Part shown: positions 19,580 through 30,381 of the stretch, one piece after another
Layout of the letters: the number at the start of each line of letters is the position of its first letter
Numbering within the stretch: position 1 is the stretch's first letter
Assembly (NCBI RefSeq): GCF_010093235.1
Contig: NZ_PDWP01000004.1
Coordinates: forward strand, 1 to 64,000
DNA length: 64,000 nt
Direction: 5' to 3'
Source: Pseudoxanthomonas suwonensis
GTDB lineage: Bacteria > Pseudomonadota > Gammaproteobacteria > Xanthomonadales > Xanthomonadaceae
Made by a program: the position numbers and the translations under genes
Notes under the pieces: model-generated
Database searches by the model: none
What the model was told of the DNA's origin: nothing
What the model saw: the letters and a program-made list of their open reading frames with translations, nothing else

Positions 19580-20560
19580 ATGTCGCCCTCCGCATCCCAT
19601 CCGCACACGCATCCGGGCCTGGCCCGGGGCGTGGCCAGCGGCGTGGCCGCCGGCGCGCTGTGGGGCCTGGTGTTCCTGGCGCCACAGCTGCTGCCGGATT
19701 TCAGCGCCCTGCAGCAGTCGGTGGCGCGCTACCTGGCCTACGGCGTGCTTGCGCTGGCCCTGCTCGCGCCGCGCTGGCATCGCGCCACCGCACCGCTGGG
19801 CAAGGCGGAATGGCGCGCACTGGTCGTGCTGAGCCTGCTGGGCAACCTGCTCTACTTCGTGCTGCTGGCCAGCGCGATCCATGCCGCCGGCGGCGCAGCG
19901 ACCGCACTGATCGTGGGCCTGGTACCGGTGGTGGTCACCGTGGCCGGTGTACGCCGCCGCCATTCCGGCGGCCCCCGCCTGCGCGCACTGGCCGGACCCT
20001 GCGTGCTCTCGGTGCTGGGCATGGCCCTGGTCGCGATCGACGCGGTGCGCGCCGGACGCGGGCTCAGCAGCGACGCGGCCAGCAGCGTCGCCGGGCTCAT
20101 CTGCGCGGTGGGCGCGCTGGCGTCGTGGTCGGCGTACTCGGTCGGCAACGCGCGCTGGCTGGAACGGCGGCCGGACATCTCCAGCCGCGACTGGTCGCTG
20201 CTGACCGGCGTGGCCACGGGCGGACTGGCCCTGCTGCTGTCGCCGCTGGCACTGCTGTGGGGCGCCTCCGCGCACGAGGCCGGCGGGTGGCTGCGCCTGC
20301 TGGGCATTTCCAGCGCCCTGGCGCTGTTCGCCTCGGTGATCGGCAATGCCTTCTGGAACGCGGCCAGCCGGCGCCTGCCGCTGAGCCTGGCCGGGCAGAT
20401 GATCGTGTTCGAAACCCTGTTCGCGCTGCTGTACGGCTTCCTCTGGGAATGGCGCCTGCCCGGCGCACTGGAAGTGGCCGCCATCGCCTGCCTGCTCGCC
20501 GGCGTGCTGTGGTGCGCCGCATTGCATGCGCCGGCCGATGCGCCCGCGCACGCAGGTTAG
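19580..20560 (+). CDS. EamA/DMT family transporter
   Basis: A 326-residue integral inner-membrane protein with about ten hydrophobic segments arranged as two EamA halves, for example GVASGVAAGALWGLVFLAP (about 15-34), YLAYGVLALALLAP, ALVVLSLLGNLLYFVLLASA, TALIVGLVPVVVTVAGV, SSVAGLICAVGALASWSAYS and AIACLLAGVLWCAAL. The substrate cannot be told from sequence; relatives export amino acids, metabolites or drugs. I preferred ATG 19580 over in-frame GTG 19547, which lies within the hairpin. There is no Shine-Dalgarno box before ATG 19580. Confidence 0.85.
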   Translation: MSPSASHPHTHPGLARGVASGVAAGALWGLVFLAPQLLPDFSALQQSVARYLAYGVLALALLAPRWHRATAPLGKAEWRALVVLSLLGNLLYFVLLASAIHAAGGAATALIVGLVPVVVTVAGVRRRHSGGPRLRALAGPCVLSVLGMALVAIDAVRAGRGLSSDAASSVAGLICAVGALASWSAYSVGNARWLERRPDISSRDWSLLTGVATGGLALLLSPLALLWGASAHEAGGWLRLLGISSALALFASVIGNAFWNAASRRLPLSLAGQMIVFETLFALLYGFLWEWRLPGALEVAAIACLLAGVLWCAALHAPADAPAHAG

Positions 20561-20616
20561 CCCCGCCCGCACCGGGCCGATACACTGCACGCCCCCCCAT
20601 CGCACCGAACAGACGC

Positions 20617-21177
20617 ATGCTGCACGCCCAGGTCCACCTCACCCTCCCGGTCTGGATCCACGAAGCCTTCGATCCGGCCGCCGTTTTCGCCACGGACGAG
20701 GAGAAGGTGGCGCTGGCGATCGAGCTGTCGCGCCGCAACGTCCAGGCGCGCAGCGGCGGTCCGTTCGGCGCGGTGGTGTTCGGGCCGGACCACCGGGTGA
20801 TCGCGGCCGGCGTGAACCGCGTGGTGCCGCACACCACCTCGCTGGCGCATGCCGAGAACATGGCCTACATGCTGGCGCAGCAGAAGCTGCAGACCCCGCG
20901 CCTCAACGACGTGCTCTCGCCGGTGACCCTGGCCACCTCCTCGCAGCCGTGCTGCCAGTGCTACGGCGCCACCATCTGGGCCGGGATCGACCGCCTGCTG
21001 ATCGGCGCCCGCGCCGAGGACGTGATGGAACTGACCGAGTTCGACGAAGGTCCGCTGCCGGCCGACTGGACCGGCGAGCTTGGACGCCGCGGCATCAGCG
21101 TGACCCGCGACATCCTCCGCGACCAGGCCCGCGAGGTACTGCGCGCCTACGGCGAAAGCGGCGGCGAGAAGTACTGA
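20617..21177 (+). CDS. Nucleoside deaminase (CDA superfamily)
   Basis: A 186-residue zinc deaminase with HAEN (about residue 83, zinc His and catalytic Glu) and PCCQC (about 110, the two zinc Cys). The flanks GGPFGAVVFGPDHRVIAAGVN and CYGATIWAGIDRLLIGARAED resemble guanine/cytosine/tRNA-adenosine deaminases, and the C-terminal half (DVMELTEFDEGPLP) is closest in style to guanine-deaminase-like proteins. The natural substrate is not certain. A run of seven C lies just upstream, and a possible -10 TACACT at 20581-20586. rlmM follows after 25 bases. Confidence 0.82.
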   Translation: MLHAQVHLTLPVWIHEAFDPAAVFATDEEKVALAIELSRRNVQARSGGPFGAVVFGPDHRVIAAGVNRVVPHTTSLAHAENMAYMLAQQKLQTPRLNDVLSPVTLATSSQPCCQCYGATIWAGIDRLLIGARAEDVMELTEFDEGPLPADWTGELGRRGISVTRDILRDQAREVLRAYGESGGEKY

Positions 21178-21202
21178 TGTCCTCCACGCCGGGAACCCTG
21201 CG

Positions 21203-22258
21203 ATGAACGGACTGCTCGGCTACTGCCGCCAGGGCTTCGAGCCGGAACTGGCCGCCGAGCTGGGCGAACGCGCCGCGGCGGCCGGCATCGCCGGCTATCC
21301 GCGCGCCAGCCGCGACGACGGCTACGTGCTGTTCATCACCGGCGACGCGGCCGATGCGCGCGCGCTGGGCCGTGCCCTGCCCTTCCGCGACCTGGTGTTC
21401 GCGCGGCAGAAGCTGCGCCTGTTCGCCGAGCTGCGCGGCATCGACCCGAAGGACCGGCTCCCCCCGCTGCTGGCCGCGCTGCCCGAGGGCCTGCGCGTGG
21501 GCGACCTGTGGGTCGAGCACCCGGACTCCGATGCCGGCAAGCCGCTTTCCGGGCTGGCGCGCAGCTTCGGCAACGCGCTGCGCCCGGCACTGCGCAGGGC
21601 CGGCGTGCTCGGCGCGAAGGAAGATCCGCACCTGCCGCGCCTGCACGTGTGCTTCCTCGCCGGCGACCACCTGCTGCTGGCCCTGGCCGATCCGCGCGAC
21701 AGCTCGCCCTGGCCGCTGGGCATCCCGCGGCTGAAGCTGCATCCGGAAGCGCCCTCGCGCTCGACGCTGAAGCTGGAGGAGGCCTTCCTGGTCCTGCTGG
21801 GCGAAAGCGAGCGCGAGCGCCTGCTGCGTCCCGGCATGACCGCGGCCGACCTCGGCGCCGCTCCCGGCGGCTGGACCTGGGTGCTGACCCGCCACCACCT
21901 GCGCGTGACCTCGGTCGACAACGGTCCGCTGCGCCAGCACGTGCTGGACACCGGCCTGGTCGAGCACCTGCGCGCTGACGGCTTCCACTGGAAACCGGCC
22001 CAGCCGCTGGACTGGATGGTGTGCGACATGGTCGAGCAGCCCAGCCGGGTGGCCGCGCGCATGGCGCAGTGGTTCGCCGAAGGCTGGTGCCGGCAGGCGG
22101 TGTTCAACCTCAAGCTGCCGATGAAGAAGCGCTGGCAGGAAACCCGGCTGTGCCTGGACCTGTTCGCGGCGCAGGCGGGGCGCCAGCTCACCGTCCGCGC
22201 GCGCCAGCTGTACCACGACCGCGAGGAGATCACGGTCCTGGCGATGCCGGCCGACTGA
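21203..22258 (+). CDS. rlmM: 23S rRNA (cytidine-2498-2'-O)-methyltransferase RlmM
   Basis: A 351-residue SAM-dependent methyltransferase that modifies C2498 of 23S rRNA. The N-terminal THUMP-like part begins MNGLLGYCRQGFEPELAAEL. The Rossmann methyltransferase domain has ADLGAAPGGWTWVL (about 213-227, SAM binding), SVDNGPL, MVCDMVEQP and FNLKLPMKKRW, giving the K-D-K-E tetrad expected of the RrmJ-like group. Convergent with pncB, only 15 bases from its stop, with no clear terminator between. Confidence 0.94.
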   Translation: MNGLLGYCRQGFEPELAAELGERAAAAGIAGYPRASRDDGYVLFITGDAADARALGRALPFRDLVFARQKLRLFAELRGIDPKDRLPPLLAALPEGLRVGDLWVEHPDSDAGKPLSGLARSFGNALRPALRRAGVLGAKEDPHLPRLHVCFLAGDHLLLALADPRDSSPWPLGIPRLKLHPEAPSRSTLKLEEAFLVLLGESERERLLRPGMTAADLGAAPGGWTWVLTRHHLRVTSVDNGPLRQHVLDTGLVEHLRADGFHWKPAQPLDWMVCDMVEQPSRVAARMAQWFAEGWCRQAVFNLKLPMKKRWQETRLCLDLFAAQAGRQLTVRARQLYHDREEITVLAMPAD

Positions 22259-22273
22259 GCCGGCGCGGCGGAG

Positions 22274-23512
22274 TTACAGCGTCCGCCCTCCGGCTGCCAG
22301 CCCCGCGGCAGGCCTGTCCTCCACCGAGAACACCTGGCGCAGGTAGGCCAGATAGGCGGGATCGTCGACCATCGTCTTGCCCGGGCTGTCGCTGAGCTTG
22401 GCCACCGGCTGGCCGTTGCAGCGGACCATCTTCAGCACGATCTGCAGCGGTTTGGGGCCCAGGTCGTTGGTGAGGTTGGTACCGACGCCGAAGGACATGC
22501 GGCAGCGGCCCCGGAAATGGTCGTACAGCGCCATCACCCGCTCGATGTCCAGGCCGTCGCTGAACACCAGGGTCTTGGTACGCGGATCGATCCGGTGCGC
22601 CTGCAGGTGGGCGATGATCCGCTCGCCCCAGTCGAACGGATCGCCCGAGTCGTGGCGCATGCCGTCGAACAGCTTGCAGAAGTACAGGTCGAAGTCGCGC
22701 AGGAAGGCATCCAGCCCGATCACGTCGGTCAGCGCCACCCCCAGGTCGCCGCGGTACTCGCGCGCCCAGGTGTCGAACGCGGCCACCTGCGAGTCGCGCA
22801 GGCGCGGACCCAGGGCCTGGAACGCCTGCAGCCATTCGTGGGCCATCGTGCCCTGCGGCACCAGGCCGTACTTGCGGGCGAAGTGCACGTTGGAGGTGCC
22901 GACGAAGTGGGCGCCGAACTCGGCACGCAGGTGCGGCAGCACCTCGCCATGCCAGGCATGCGAGTAGCGCCGGCGGGTGCCGAAGTCGGTGATCACGCAG
23001 TCCTCGAAGCCCACCGCCTCGCGCAGGCGGGCGGTCTTGGCACGGATCCGGCGCAGACCTTCCTCGCGGTCCGGCGGCCCGTAGGTGCCGGTCATGTACA
23101 GCTCGCTGATGATCGCCAGCAGCGGCACCTCGAACAGGATGGTGTGCAGCCACGGCCCGCGCACGCGCAGCTCGATGCCGCCGTTCTCGTCCGGGTTGGC
23201 GCGCAACTGCACGTACTTGCGGTCGAAGTGGAACAGGCCGAGGAAGTCGACGAAATCCGGCTTGATGAAGCGCAGCCCGCGCAGGTAGTCCAGCTCTTCC
23301 GGGGTGGCGCGCAGCGCGCACAGCGCGTCGATCTGTTCGGAGATCGCGTCCAGGTACGGCACCAGGTCCACGCCTTCGGTGCGGCAGCGGAACAGGTACT
23401 CGACCTGCGCGCCGGGATGCTGGTGCAGCACCGCCTGCATCATCGTCAGCTTGTACAGGTCGGTGTCCAGCAGCGAGGGAATGATCGGCACGGTCGCCTC
23501 AGGGAGCGTCAT
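22274..23512 (-). CDS. pncB: Nicotinate phosphoribosyltransferase
   Basis: NAD salvage enzyme (412 residues; E. coli PncB has 400) joining nicotinate and PRPP. Recognisable: [20 protein letters not shown] at the N-terminus, [11 protein letters not shown] (about 166), [46 protein letters not shown] and [12 protein letters not shown] near the phosphate site. Its ATG (23512) overlaps the stop of the upstream glycosyltransferase in ATGA, so it is translated as the third gene of a coupled unit, an uncommon setting for pncB. Confidence 0.95.
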   Translation of the reverse strand: MTLPEATVPIIPSLLDTDLYKLTMMQAVLHQHPGAQVEYLFRCRTEGVDLVPYLDAISEQIDALCALRATPEELDYLRGLRFIKPDFVDFLGLFHFDRKYVQLRANPDENGGIELRVRGPWLHTILFEVPLLAIISELYMTGTYGPPDREEGLRRIRAKTARLREAVGFEDCVITDFGTRRRYSHAWHGEVLPHLRAEFGAHFVGTSNVHFARKYGLVPQGTMAHEWLQAFQALGPRLRDSQVAAFDTWAREYRGDLGVALTDVIGLDAFLRDFDLYFCKLFDGMRHDSGDPFDWGERIIAHLQAHRIDPRTKTLVFSDGLDIERVMALYDHFRGRCRMSFGVGTNLTNDLGPKPLQIVLKMVRCNGQPVAKLSDSPGKTMVDDPAYLAYLRQVFSVEDRPAAGLAAGGRTL

Positions 23513-24354
23513 CGACGCGGCCACATGCGCGGCAGCCGCGCCAGGAAATGGGCCCAGATCGCGGCGAACACCGCGGCACGGACCAGCGGTCCGCGACGGG
23601 GCGCCTCGAAACGGGAGAAGTAGCGCCACAGTCCGCGGTGCTTGTGCCACTCCACGAACAGCGGGCGCGAACGGCTGGAAACGCCGCGCACGTGCAGCAC
23701 GGCCACGTCGTTGGCCACCGCCACCAGGGCGCCGGCCTCGCGCGCGCGGCGGCACAGGTCCAGGTCTTCGGCGTGCAGGCGGTAACCCTCGTCGAGGCCG
23801 CCGATGCGCTCGAACAGGCCACGCGGCACCAGCATCAGCGCGCCGGAGACCGCGGCCACCGGCTGCAGCGCGCGCTCCTGGTCGGCCGCGACCTCGAGTT
23901 GCGCCCCGGCCATCGGGTTGCGCAGCATCGCGGCGAAATCGGGGTCGCGCCGGCGCGCGGCGCCGTCGTGGACGCCGTCCTCGCCATACAGGTCGGCTCC
24001 CAGCAGGCAGGGCCCGCCGTGTTCGAGCGCATGGGCCCGCAGCCGCAGCAAGGTGTCGCGCTCGACCTGCAGGTCGGGATTGACGAAGGCGATCCATGGC
24101 GCGTCGCTGTCGCGCGCGCCCTGGTTGCAGGCCACGGCGAAGCCGGGGTTGTCGGGATTGGCGATGAAGCGCACCCGCGCATCGGCCAGCGCGTGCTGGC
24201 GCGCGATCTCCAGGGTGCCGTCGTCCGAGCCGTTGTCGACCACCCGGATCTGGCCCACGCCCTCGGCAATGCGCAGGCGGTGCAGGCAGGCATCGAGGGT
24301 CGAGGCACTCTGGTAGCTGACCACCACCGCGGCGATGTCGGCTGGGATGCTCAT
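23509..24354 (-). CDS. GT2 family glycosyltransferase (rhamnosyltransferase-like)
   Basis: A 281-residue GT-A fold enzyme. [20 protein letters not shown] opens the nucleotide-binding fold, [14 protein letters not shown] and [12 protein letters not shown] follow (the DxD-like site), then [20 protein letters not shown] and [16 protein letters not shown], the acceptor-side motif of WbbL/RfbN-like rhamnosyltransferases. The donor is probably a dTDP- or UDP-sugar; dTDP-rhamnose is plausible because rmlBACD is in this window. Start ATG 24354 overlaps the upstream GT stop, and its own stop overlaps pncB. No membrane segment seen, so likely cytoplasmic or membrane-associated. Confidence 0.85.
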   Translation of the reverse strand: MSIPADIAAVVVSYQSASTLDACLHRLRIAEGVGQIRVVDNGSDDGTLEIARQHALADARVRFIANPDNPGFAVACNQGARDSDAPWIAFVNPDLQVERDTLLRLRAHALEHGGPCLLGADLYGEDGVHDGAARRRDPDFAAMLRNPMAGAQLEVAADQERALQPVAAVSGALMLVPRGLFERIGGLDEGYRLHAEDLDLCRRAREAGALVAVANDVAVLHVRGVSSRSRPLFVEWHKHRGLWRYFSRFEAPRRGPLVRAAVFAAIWAHFLARLPRMWPRR

Positions 24355-25199
24355 GCAGTGGCTCCGGCCGCGTCGAACAGGTCGTCCTGGCGGCTGTCGC
24401 GCAGGCGCTCGTGCAGCGCCTGCAGTTCGGCGCGCGCGCCGCGCAGCGGGTCGCGCATCAGGAAGTCCGCCAGCCGCGCCTGCCAGGCCGGCCAGCGCGC
24501 AGCCAGTACGTCGAGGTCGCCGGCGGCCGCCCCACCCTCGCCGCCGCGGGCGACGAATGCGGTTTCGCACAGCGCATTGCGCCAGCCCAGCCCGGCCAGG
24601 CGCAACGACAGGTCGGCCAGGGCGCCGTACCAGGACCCGAAGCTGGCGGTGTCCAGGCCGCCGGCACGCTGGCGCGCCGAACCACGCAGGGCCACGGCGT
24701 GGTCGACCGCGGTGGGCAGTTCCGGATGGCGCGGCGGCATCGCCGCGCAGGCCTGCCCGGTCAGGGCCGGCTCGGCCGGCAACGGCGTGACCTCCCCCAT
24801 GCGTGGCCAGCTGGCCCCCTCGCCGGCATTGCACCATGGCGTGGCGGTGGCGATGGAAGCGTCTCGCGCCAGGCAGGCGGCCAGCTGGGCCAGCCATCCA
24901 GGCAACGGCTGGGCGTCGGGCGACAGCACCACCACGTCGGCGTCGCCGCAGGCCGCCAGCATCTGCTGCAGGTGGGCCACCGGACCCACCGGCTGCGGGC
25001 GGCGGGTGTACTCCGCACGCAGGCGGGTGCGTTGCAGCCAGCGCTCGACCAGGGCCATGCCGCGCGGACCGGCCTGGGCATCGTCGGCCAGCCACACCGG
25101 CGTGCCCGCGGGGGTGGCTGCGTCGAGCGCGGCCAGGCAGGCGTCCAGCGCGTCCTCGTCGGCGGCAAGCGGCAGCAGCACGATGGGCAGGTCGCTCAC
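24351..25199 (-). CDS. Divergent GT2-like glycosyltransferase
   Basis: First gene of the coupled three-gene unit; 282 residues. It begins [20 protein letters not shown] and keeps a GT-A-like layout: [30 protein letters not shown] (matching the DxD position), [19 protein letters not shown] and [20 protein letters not shown]. The motifs are weaker than in the next gene, so activity is less certain; it might act as a partner of that enzyme. Upstream is a 120-base gap to the purL stop. Confidence 0.65.
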   Translation of the reverse strand: MSDLPIVLLPLAADEDALDACLAALDAATPAGTPVWLADDAQAGPRGMALVERWLQRTRLRAEYTRRPQPVGPVAHLQQMLAACGDADVVVLSPDAQPLPGWLAQLAACLARDASIATATPWCNAGEGASWPRMGEVTPLPAEPALTGQACAAMPPRHPELPTAVDHAVALRGSARQRAGGLDTASFGSWYGALADLSLRLAGLGWRNALCETAFVARGGEGGAAAGDLDVLAARWPAWQARLADFLMRDPLRGARAELQALHERLRDSRQDDLFDAAGATA

Positions 25200-25263
25200 G
25201 GCGGAACGGGACTCCTCTGGAAACGGCGCAACTTTAACAGGGCCGCGCCCCGGGCCCGGATAC

Positions 25264-25291
25264 GCGACGGCGCCCCGCAGGGCGCCGTCGC
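25264..25291 (-). terminator. Terminator hairpin downstream of purL
   Basis: Perfect 12-bp stem GCGACGGCGCCC (25264-25275) / GGGCGCCGTCGC (25280-25291), loop CGCA. No strong T-tract follows on the minus strand. Confidence 0.55.
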
Positions 25292-25294
25292 ATC

Positions 25295-25318
25295 GGCCGG
25301 ATTGGCCGGATTGGCCGG
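25295..25318. repeat. Tandem GGCCGGATT nonamer behind purL
   Basis: Two full units (25295-25303, 25304-25312) and a partial third (GGCCGG) lie directly against the purL stop codon. Confidence 0.7.
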
Positions 25319-25319
25319 C

Positions 25320-28300
25320 TCAGCCGACCCAGACCCGCGCGTTGCGGAACATCCGCATCCACGGCGAGTCGGCGCCCCAGTCGGCCGGGTGCCAGCTGAG
25401 GTTGACCGTGCGCGCCACCCGCTCCGGATGCGGCATCAGGATGGTGGCGCGGCCGTCCTCGCTGGTCAGGCCGGTGATGCCGTCCGGCGAACCGTTGGGG
25501 TTCAGCGGATAGGTGGTGGCGACATTGCCGTCGCCATCCACGTAGCGCAGCGCCACGCGCGCGGCGGCCTGGTCCACCGCCGAGTCGAACTCGGCGCGGC
25601 CCTCGCCGTGCGCGACCGCCACCGGGATGCGCGAACCCGCCATCCCGCGCAGCAGCACCGACGGCGACTCCACCACTTCCAGCAGCGAGGTGCGGGCCTC
25701 GAACTGCTCGCTGCGGTTGCGCAGGAACTTCGGCCAGTGGCGGGCGCCGGGGATGATGTCCTTGAGCTGGCTCATCATCTGGCAGCCGTTGCACACGCCC
25801 AGCGAGAACGTGTCCTCGCGTCCGAAGAACGCGGCGAACGCGGCACGCAGCTCCGGCCGCTCGAGGATCGAGGTGGCCCAGCCACGGCCGGCGCCCAGCA
25901 CGTCGCCGTAGCTGAAGCCGCCGCACGCCGCCAGGCCCTTGAAACCGTCCAGGGCGATGCGGCCGGCGACCAGGTCGCTCATATGCACGTCGACCGACGC
26001 AAACCCGGCACGGTCGAACGCGCGCGCCATCTCGATGTGGCTGTTGACCCCCTGCTCGCGCAGGATCGCCACCCGCGGGCGGGCGCCGGTGTTGATGAAC
26101 GGCGCGGCCACGTCCTCGGCCGGGTCGAACGCCAGCTGCGGCTTCAGCCCCGGGGCGGCGAAGTCGCGCGCCACCGCGCGCTCCTCGTCGGCGCTGTCGG
26201 GGTTGTCGCGCAGCTTCTGCATGGCGTGGGTGACCGACCACCAGGCATCGAACAGCTCGTCCCACTCCCACTGCGCCAGCAGCGCGCCGGAGTGGCGGAC
26301 GCGGACGCGCGGATTGCCGGTCGGGCGGGCGATGCGCTGCGCGCACTCGGTCAGCGCATGGCGCTCGACCAGGTCGGCGAACGCGGCCCGGTCCTCGTCG
26401 GCGACCTGCACGATCGCGCCCAGCTCCTCGTTGAACAGGGTGCGGAACGGATCATCGCCCCAGCCGTCGAGCACGATCTCCAGGCCGCGGCGCGAGGCGA
26501 AGGCCATCTCGCACAGTGCCGCGAAGGCGCCGCCGTCGCTGCGGTCGTGGTACGCCAGCAGCAGCCCGGCCTCGCGCGCGTCGCGGATGAGGGCGAAGAA
26601 ATTGCGCAGGCGCTCCGGGCTGTCGAGGTCGGGCACCTCGCCCCCGAACGCGGGCAACTGTCCTTCGGCGTGCACCTGGGCCAGCACCGAGCCGCCCAGG
26701 CGCTGGCGCCCGCCGCCCAGGCCGATCAGCCACAGGTCGCTTTCCGGCTCCTCCGCCAGCAGCGGGGTCAGCTGGCCGCGCACGTCGGCCACCGGCGCGA
26801 ACGCGGAAATCACCAGCGACACCGGCGACACCGACTTCTGCGGCTGGCCATCGGCCTGCCACTGCGCCTGCATCGACAGCGAATCCTTGCCCACCGGGAT
26901 GCTGACCTCCAGCTCCGGGCACAGCTCCATGCCGACCGCGTGGACCGCGTCGAACAGCAGCGCGTCCTCGCCCGGGTGGCCGCAGGCGGCCATCCAGTTG
27001 GCGGACAGCTTCACCTGCTCCAGCGCCTCGACCGGCGCGGCGCACAGGTTGGTGAGCGCCTCGCCCACGGCCATGCGCGCGGCGGCGGCCGAATCCAGCA
27101 GGGCCAGCGGGGTGCGCTCGCCGATGGCCATCGCCTCGCCGGCAAAGCCTTCGTAGTCGGCCAGGGTGATGGCACAGTCGGCCAGCGGCAGCTGCCACGG
27201 GCCGATCATCTGGTCGCGGGCGGTCAGCCCGCCGACGCTGCGGTCGCCGATCGTCACCAGGAACGACTTGGAGGCGACGGTCGGGTGCGACAGCACGCGC
27301 AGGCCGGCCTGGTGCAGGTCCAGCGCGCCGGTGCCCAGCGCCGGCCACGGAGCCGCCGGCGGATGGATGGCGTCGCGGTGCATCTTCGGCGGCTTGCCGA
27401 ACAGCACGTCCATCGGCAGATCGATCGGCGCGTCGGCCGGGATGTTGCCCGGGGTCGCGCCATAGGCCACGACCAGCCGCTCCTCGGCGGTGGCCACGCC
27501 CACGGCGGCGAACGGGCAGCGCTCGCGCGCGCAGATCTCGGCGAATTCCTGCAGGCGCTCGGCCGGCACGCCCAGCACGTAGCGCTCCTGCGACTCGTTG
27601 CACCACAGCTCGAGCGGTGAAAGCGAAGGATCGTCGGTCGGCACCTTGGCCAGGTCTATCACGCCGCCCACGCCCGAGTCGTGCAGCAGCTCGGGGATGG
27701 CATTGGACAGGCCACCGGCGCCGACGTCGTGGAAGAAGTGGATCGGGTTGCGTTCGCCCATCGCCACGCAGCGGTCGATGACCTCCTGGCAACGGCGCTC
27801 CATCTCGGGGTTGTCGCGCTGCACGCTGGCGAAATCCAGGTCCTCGGCGCTCTCGCCCGAGGCCACCGAACTGGCGGCGCCGCCGCCCAGTCCGATCAGC
27901 ATCGCCGGGCCGCCGAGCACGATCACCGCATCGCCGGGCTTGAGCGGGATCTTCTCGACCTGGATGCGGTCGATCGCGCCCAGGCCGCCGGCCAGCATGA
28001 TCGGCTTGTCGTAGGCGCGGGTGAGACCCTCGCCTTCCGGCAGCTCGAAGCTGCGGAAATAACCCAGCAGGTTGGGCCGCCCGAACTCGTTGTTGAACGC
28101 GGCGCCGCCCAGCGGGCCGTCGAGCATGATTTCCAGCGCCGGCGCCATGCGCGGGTTGAGCGCGCGCTCGCCCTCCCACGGCTGCGGCAGCGTGGGGATG
28201 CGCAGGTGGGACACGCTGAAACCGGTCAGGCCGGCCTTGGGCTTGCCGCCGCGGCCGGTCGCGCCCTCGTCGCGGATCTCGCCGCCGGCGCCGGTGGATG

Positions 28301-29198
28301 CGCCCGGGAACGGCGAGATCGCGGTCGGATGGTTGTGGGTCTCGACCTTGATCTGGAAGGCCGAAGGCACCGGCGGCTCGGTCCGGTATTCGCCGGTGGC
28401 CGGATCCGGGCGGTAGCGCGAGGCGATGTGGCCTTCGATCACCGCGGCGTTGTCGCTGTACGCACTGAGCGTGTGCTGCGGCGCCTTCTGGTGGGTGTTG
28501 CGGATCATCCGGAACAGCGAGCGGTCCTGCTCCTGGCCGTCGATGGTCCAGCTGGCGTTGAAGATCTTGTGCCGGCAGTGCTCGGAATTGGCCTGCGCGA
28601 ACATCATCAGCTCGACGTCCGACGGATCGCGGCCCAGTTCGGCGTAGCGGCCGCGCAGGTACTCGATCTCGTCGTCGGCCAGGGCCAGGCCCAGGCGGCG
28701 GTTGGCCGCTTCCAGGTCGGCCAGGGCGATGCGCTCCAGCGGGCGGCGGACCGGGGCGGCGAACAGCGCCGAGGCGGCTTCGCGCGAATCCAGCAGCGAC
28801 TGGGTCATCGGATCGTGCAGCAGCCTGCCCACGGCGGCGCGGGTGGCCGCGTCCTCCGGCCAGCCGGCCAGGTCCAGGCGCAGGCCGCGCTCGACCCGGG
28901 CCACGGGCTGCCCGGCGCCCTGCAGCAGCTCGGTGGCCTTGCTCGACCACGGCGAACGCGTGCCCAGGCGCGGCACCACGTAGCGCGACAGCGCGCCTTC
29001 GGCACGCGCTGCGGGCTCCGGGCCGGCCTGCAGGATGCGGTTGAGCGCGTCCGGATCCGGCACGGCATCGCCCGGCTGGACGAAATAGACGTGCCAGGCG
29101 CCTTCGATGCGAAGGCCGGGGACGAGGGACTGCAGGCGGGATTCGAGCCGTTGCCGGCGGAACGGCGAAAGGGCGGGCGCGCCCTCGAGGACGATCAT
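25320..29198 (-). CDS. purL: Phosphoribosylformylglycinamidine synthase
   Basis: Large single-chain PurL (1292 residues; E. coli 1295) converting FGAR, glutamine and ATP to FGAM in purine synthesis. The N-terminal PurS-like part begins [20 protein letters not shown]. The central AIRS-like halves carry [55 protein letters not shown] and [18 protein letters not shown]. The C-terminal glutaminase has the nucleophile Cys in [12 protein letters not shown] (about 1140) and [10 protein letters not shown] 29198 was preferred because the upstream extension is low-complexity and not purL-like. Single-gene unit with a hairpin after the stop. Confidence 0.97.
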   Translation of the reverse strand: MIVLEGAPALSPFRRQRLESRLQSLVPGLRIEGAWHVYFVQPGDAVPDPDALNRILQAGPEPAARAEGALSRYVVPRLGTRSPWSSKATELLQGAGQPVARVERGLRLDLAGWPEDAATRAAVGRLLHDPMTQSLLDSREAASALFAAPVRRPLERIALADLEAANRRLGLALADDEIEYLRGRYAELGRDPSDVELMMFAQANSEHCRHKIFNASWTIDGQEQDRSLFRMIRNTHQKAPQHTLSAYSDNAAVIEGHIASRYRPDPATGEYRTEPPVPSAFQIKVETHNHPTAISPFPGASTGAGGEIRDEGATGRGGKPKAGLTGFSVSHLRIPTLPQPWEGERALNPRMAPALEIMLDGPLGGAAFNNEFGRPNLLGYFRSFELPEGEGLTRAYDKPIMLAGGLGAIDRIQVEKIPLKPGDAVIVLGGPAMLIGLGGGAASSVASGESAEDLDFASVQRDNPEMERRCQEVIDRCVAMGERNPIHFFHDVGAGGLSNAIPELLHDSGVGGVIDLAKVPTDDPSLSPLELWCNESQERYVLGVPAERLQEFAEICARERCPFAAVGVATAEERLVVAYGATPGNIPADAPIDLPMDVLFGKPPKMHRDAIHPPAAPWPALGTGALDLHQAGLRVLSHPTVASKSFLVTIGDRSVGGLTARDQMIGPWQLPLADCAITLADYEGFAGEAMAIGERTPLALLDSAAAARMAVGEALTNLCAAPVEALEQVKLSANWMAACGHPGEDALLFDAVHAVGMELCPELEVSIPVGKDSLSMQAQWQADGQPQKSVSPVSLVISAFAPVADVRGQLTPLLAEEPESDLWLIGLGGGRQRLGGSVLAQVHAEGQLPAFGGEVPDLDSPERLRNFFALIRDAREAGLLLAYHDRSDGGAFAALCEMAFASRRGLEIVLDGWGDDPFRTLFNEELGAIVQVADEDRAAFADLVERHALTECAQRIARPTGNPRVRVRHSGALLAQWEWDELFDAWWSVTHAMQKLRDNPDSADEERAVARDFAAPGLKPQLAFDPAEDVAAPFINTGARPRVAILREQGVNSHIEMARAFDRAGFASVDVHMSDLVAGRIALDGFKGLAACGGFSYGDVLGAGRGWATSILERPELRAAFAAFFGREDTFSLGVCNGCQMMSQLKDIIPGARHWPKFLRNRSEQFEARTSLLEVVESPSVLLRGMAGSRIPVAVAHGEGRAEFDSAVDQAAARVALRYVDGDGNVATTYPLNPNGSPDGITGLTSEDGRATILMPHPERVARTVNLSWHPADWGADSPWMRMFRNARVWVG

Positions 29199-29346
29199 GT
29201 CCGGGAGATGTCGCTGGGAAAGGCCGTCCATTGTACCGGACGCGGCGGTCGGCTTTCCCGGCCGGCGCCGCCGCGGGGCAGCCCGGCCCGTGGCGGGCGG
29301 CCGGGGCCCGGCACGGAACCGGGCAACCGACCGCGCGGGGCGTGGC

Positions 29347-30168
29347 TCAGCGGCTGCCCGCCGCCTGGCCCTTGCCGGCCAGGCGGTCCAGGGTGGCGCG
29401 CAGGTTGGCCGGCGGCACGTAGCCGCCAAGCTGGGTGCCGTCGGGCGCGAACACCGCCGGCGTGCCGGTGACGCCCACCTGCTTGCCGATCGAGTACTGC
29501 ATCGCCACCGGGCTGGTGCACTCGCGGCTGGCGACCTTCGCGCCGGACTTGGCCTGGGTCAGGGCCTGGCGGCGATCGTTGGCGCACCACACCGAGACCA
29601 TGTCGCGGGCGTCCTGGCTGGCCATGCCCATCCGCGGGAAGGCCAGGTACTCCACCGCGATGCCCTGCCGGTTGTACTCGGCGATCTGCTGGTGCATGCG
29701 CCGGCAGTAGCCGCACTCGACGTCGGTGAACACGGTGATGGTGTGGACCGGATTGGCCGGCGCGAACACGATGCGGTCCTGCTTCGGGATCCGGGCCAGG
29801 GCCTCGCGGCGGAAGGCGTTCAGGCCCGGGCTGCTGGCCGGGGCGCGTGCCTGCAGGTCGATCGGCTGGGACTGCACCAGGTAGCGGCCATCGTCGGACA
29901 CGTACAGCACCTGGCCGTCGAGCAGCACCTCGCGGAATCCGGCGAACGGGGCCGGCCCGATGTAATCCGGGGCCGCCTCCGGGACCACCTCGGCCAGCGC
30001 GGCCAGCACCGCCCGCTCCGCGCTGCCGGAGGGCACGGCGGGCGCCTTCGCCGACGCGGGTTTGCCTGCTGGCGCGCTGTCCTTGGCCCCGGAGGCGGGG
30101 GGCGCCGGCTGGGCGCAGGCACCGAGGCTGAGGGCGCACAGCAGGGCGAATACGGGGACTCGGAACAT
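29347..30168 (-). CDS. dsbC: DsbC-like thiol:disulfide isomerase, predicted lipoprotein
   Basis: A 273-residue envelope disulfide isomerase. After the signal peptide there is an Ala/Pro/Lys-rich linker (20-50), an N-terminal dimerisation domain ([20 protein letters not shown], about 68-87) and a thioredoxin-like domain with active site CGYC in [16 protein letters not shown], the DsbC-type pair, and cis-Pro in GVTGTPAVF. The signal peptide ends LGAC (L15-C18), a fitting lipobox, so the protein may be lipid-anchored rather than soluble as in E. coli; the +2 residue is Ala, not Asp. Start ATG 30168 is directly before the signal peptide. It lies 148 bases upstream of purL on the same strand. Confidence 0.88.
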   Translation of the reverse strand: MFRVPVFALLCALSLGACAQPAPPASGAKDSAPAGKPASAKAPAVPSGSAERAVLAALAEVVPEAAPDYIGPAPFAGFREVLLDGQVLYVSDDGRYLVQSQPIDLQARAPASSPGLNAFRREALARIPKQDRIVFAPANPVHTITVFTDVECGYCRRMHQQIAEYNRQGIAVEYLAFPRMGMASQDARDMVSVWCANDRRQALTQAKSGAKVASRECTSPVAMQYSIGKQVGVTGTPAVFAPDGTQLGGYVPPANLRATLDRLAGKGQAAGSR

Positions 30169-30340
30169 TGCAGGGAACCTGGCGGGAGCGAAACCACGAT
30201 TCTGGCACAGGGTCGATGAGCGGGCCCGCACCGGCGCGTGGCGCGACATCGCGAGGCCCGGAACCTCCGGCCCGAATCGTCTGGCCAGGCATCGGCGAGC
30301 CGCGCGCCAGTGCGCGATCGATGCGCTCGATATGTGGCAC

Positions 30341-30356
30341 CCGCCATCCATGGCGG
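30341..30356. repeat. Palindrome copy 1 with GCCATCCATGGC core
   Basis: CCGCCAT (30341-30347) / ATGGCGG (30350-30356). It shares the central twelve bases with the palindrome 41 bases further on. Both lie in the 268-base gap between dsbC and xerD, which otherwise shows no gene. Confidence 0.75.
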
Positions 30357-30381
30357 AGCACCGCAGGCGCCGGAGGCCCCT

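Noticed and set aside
24411-27620. A 1069-codon open frame on the plus strand opposite the glycosyltransferase and purL genes
   Set aside because: Antisense shadow: it spans several real genes and an intergenic gap, and its product is low-complexity His/Arg/Gln-rich.
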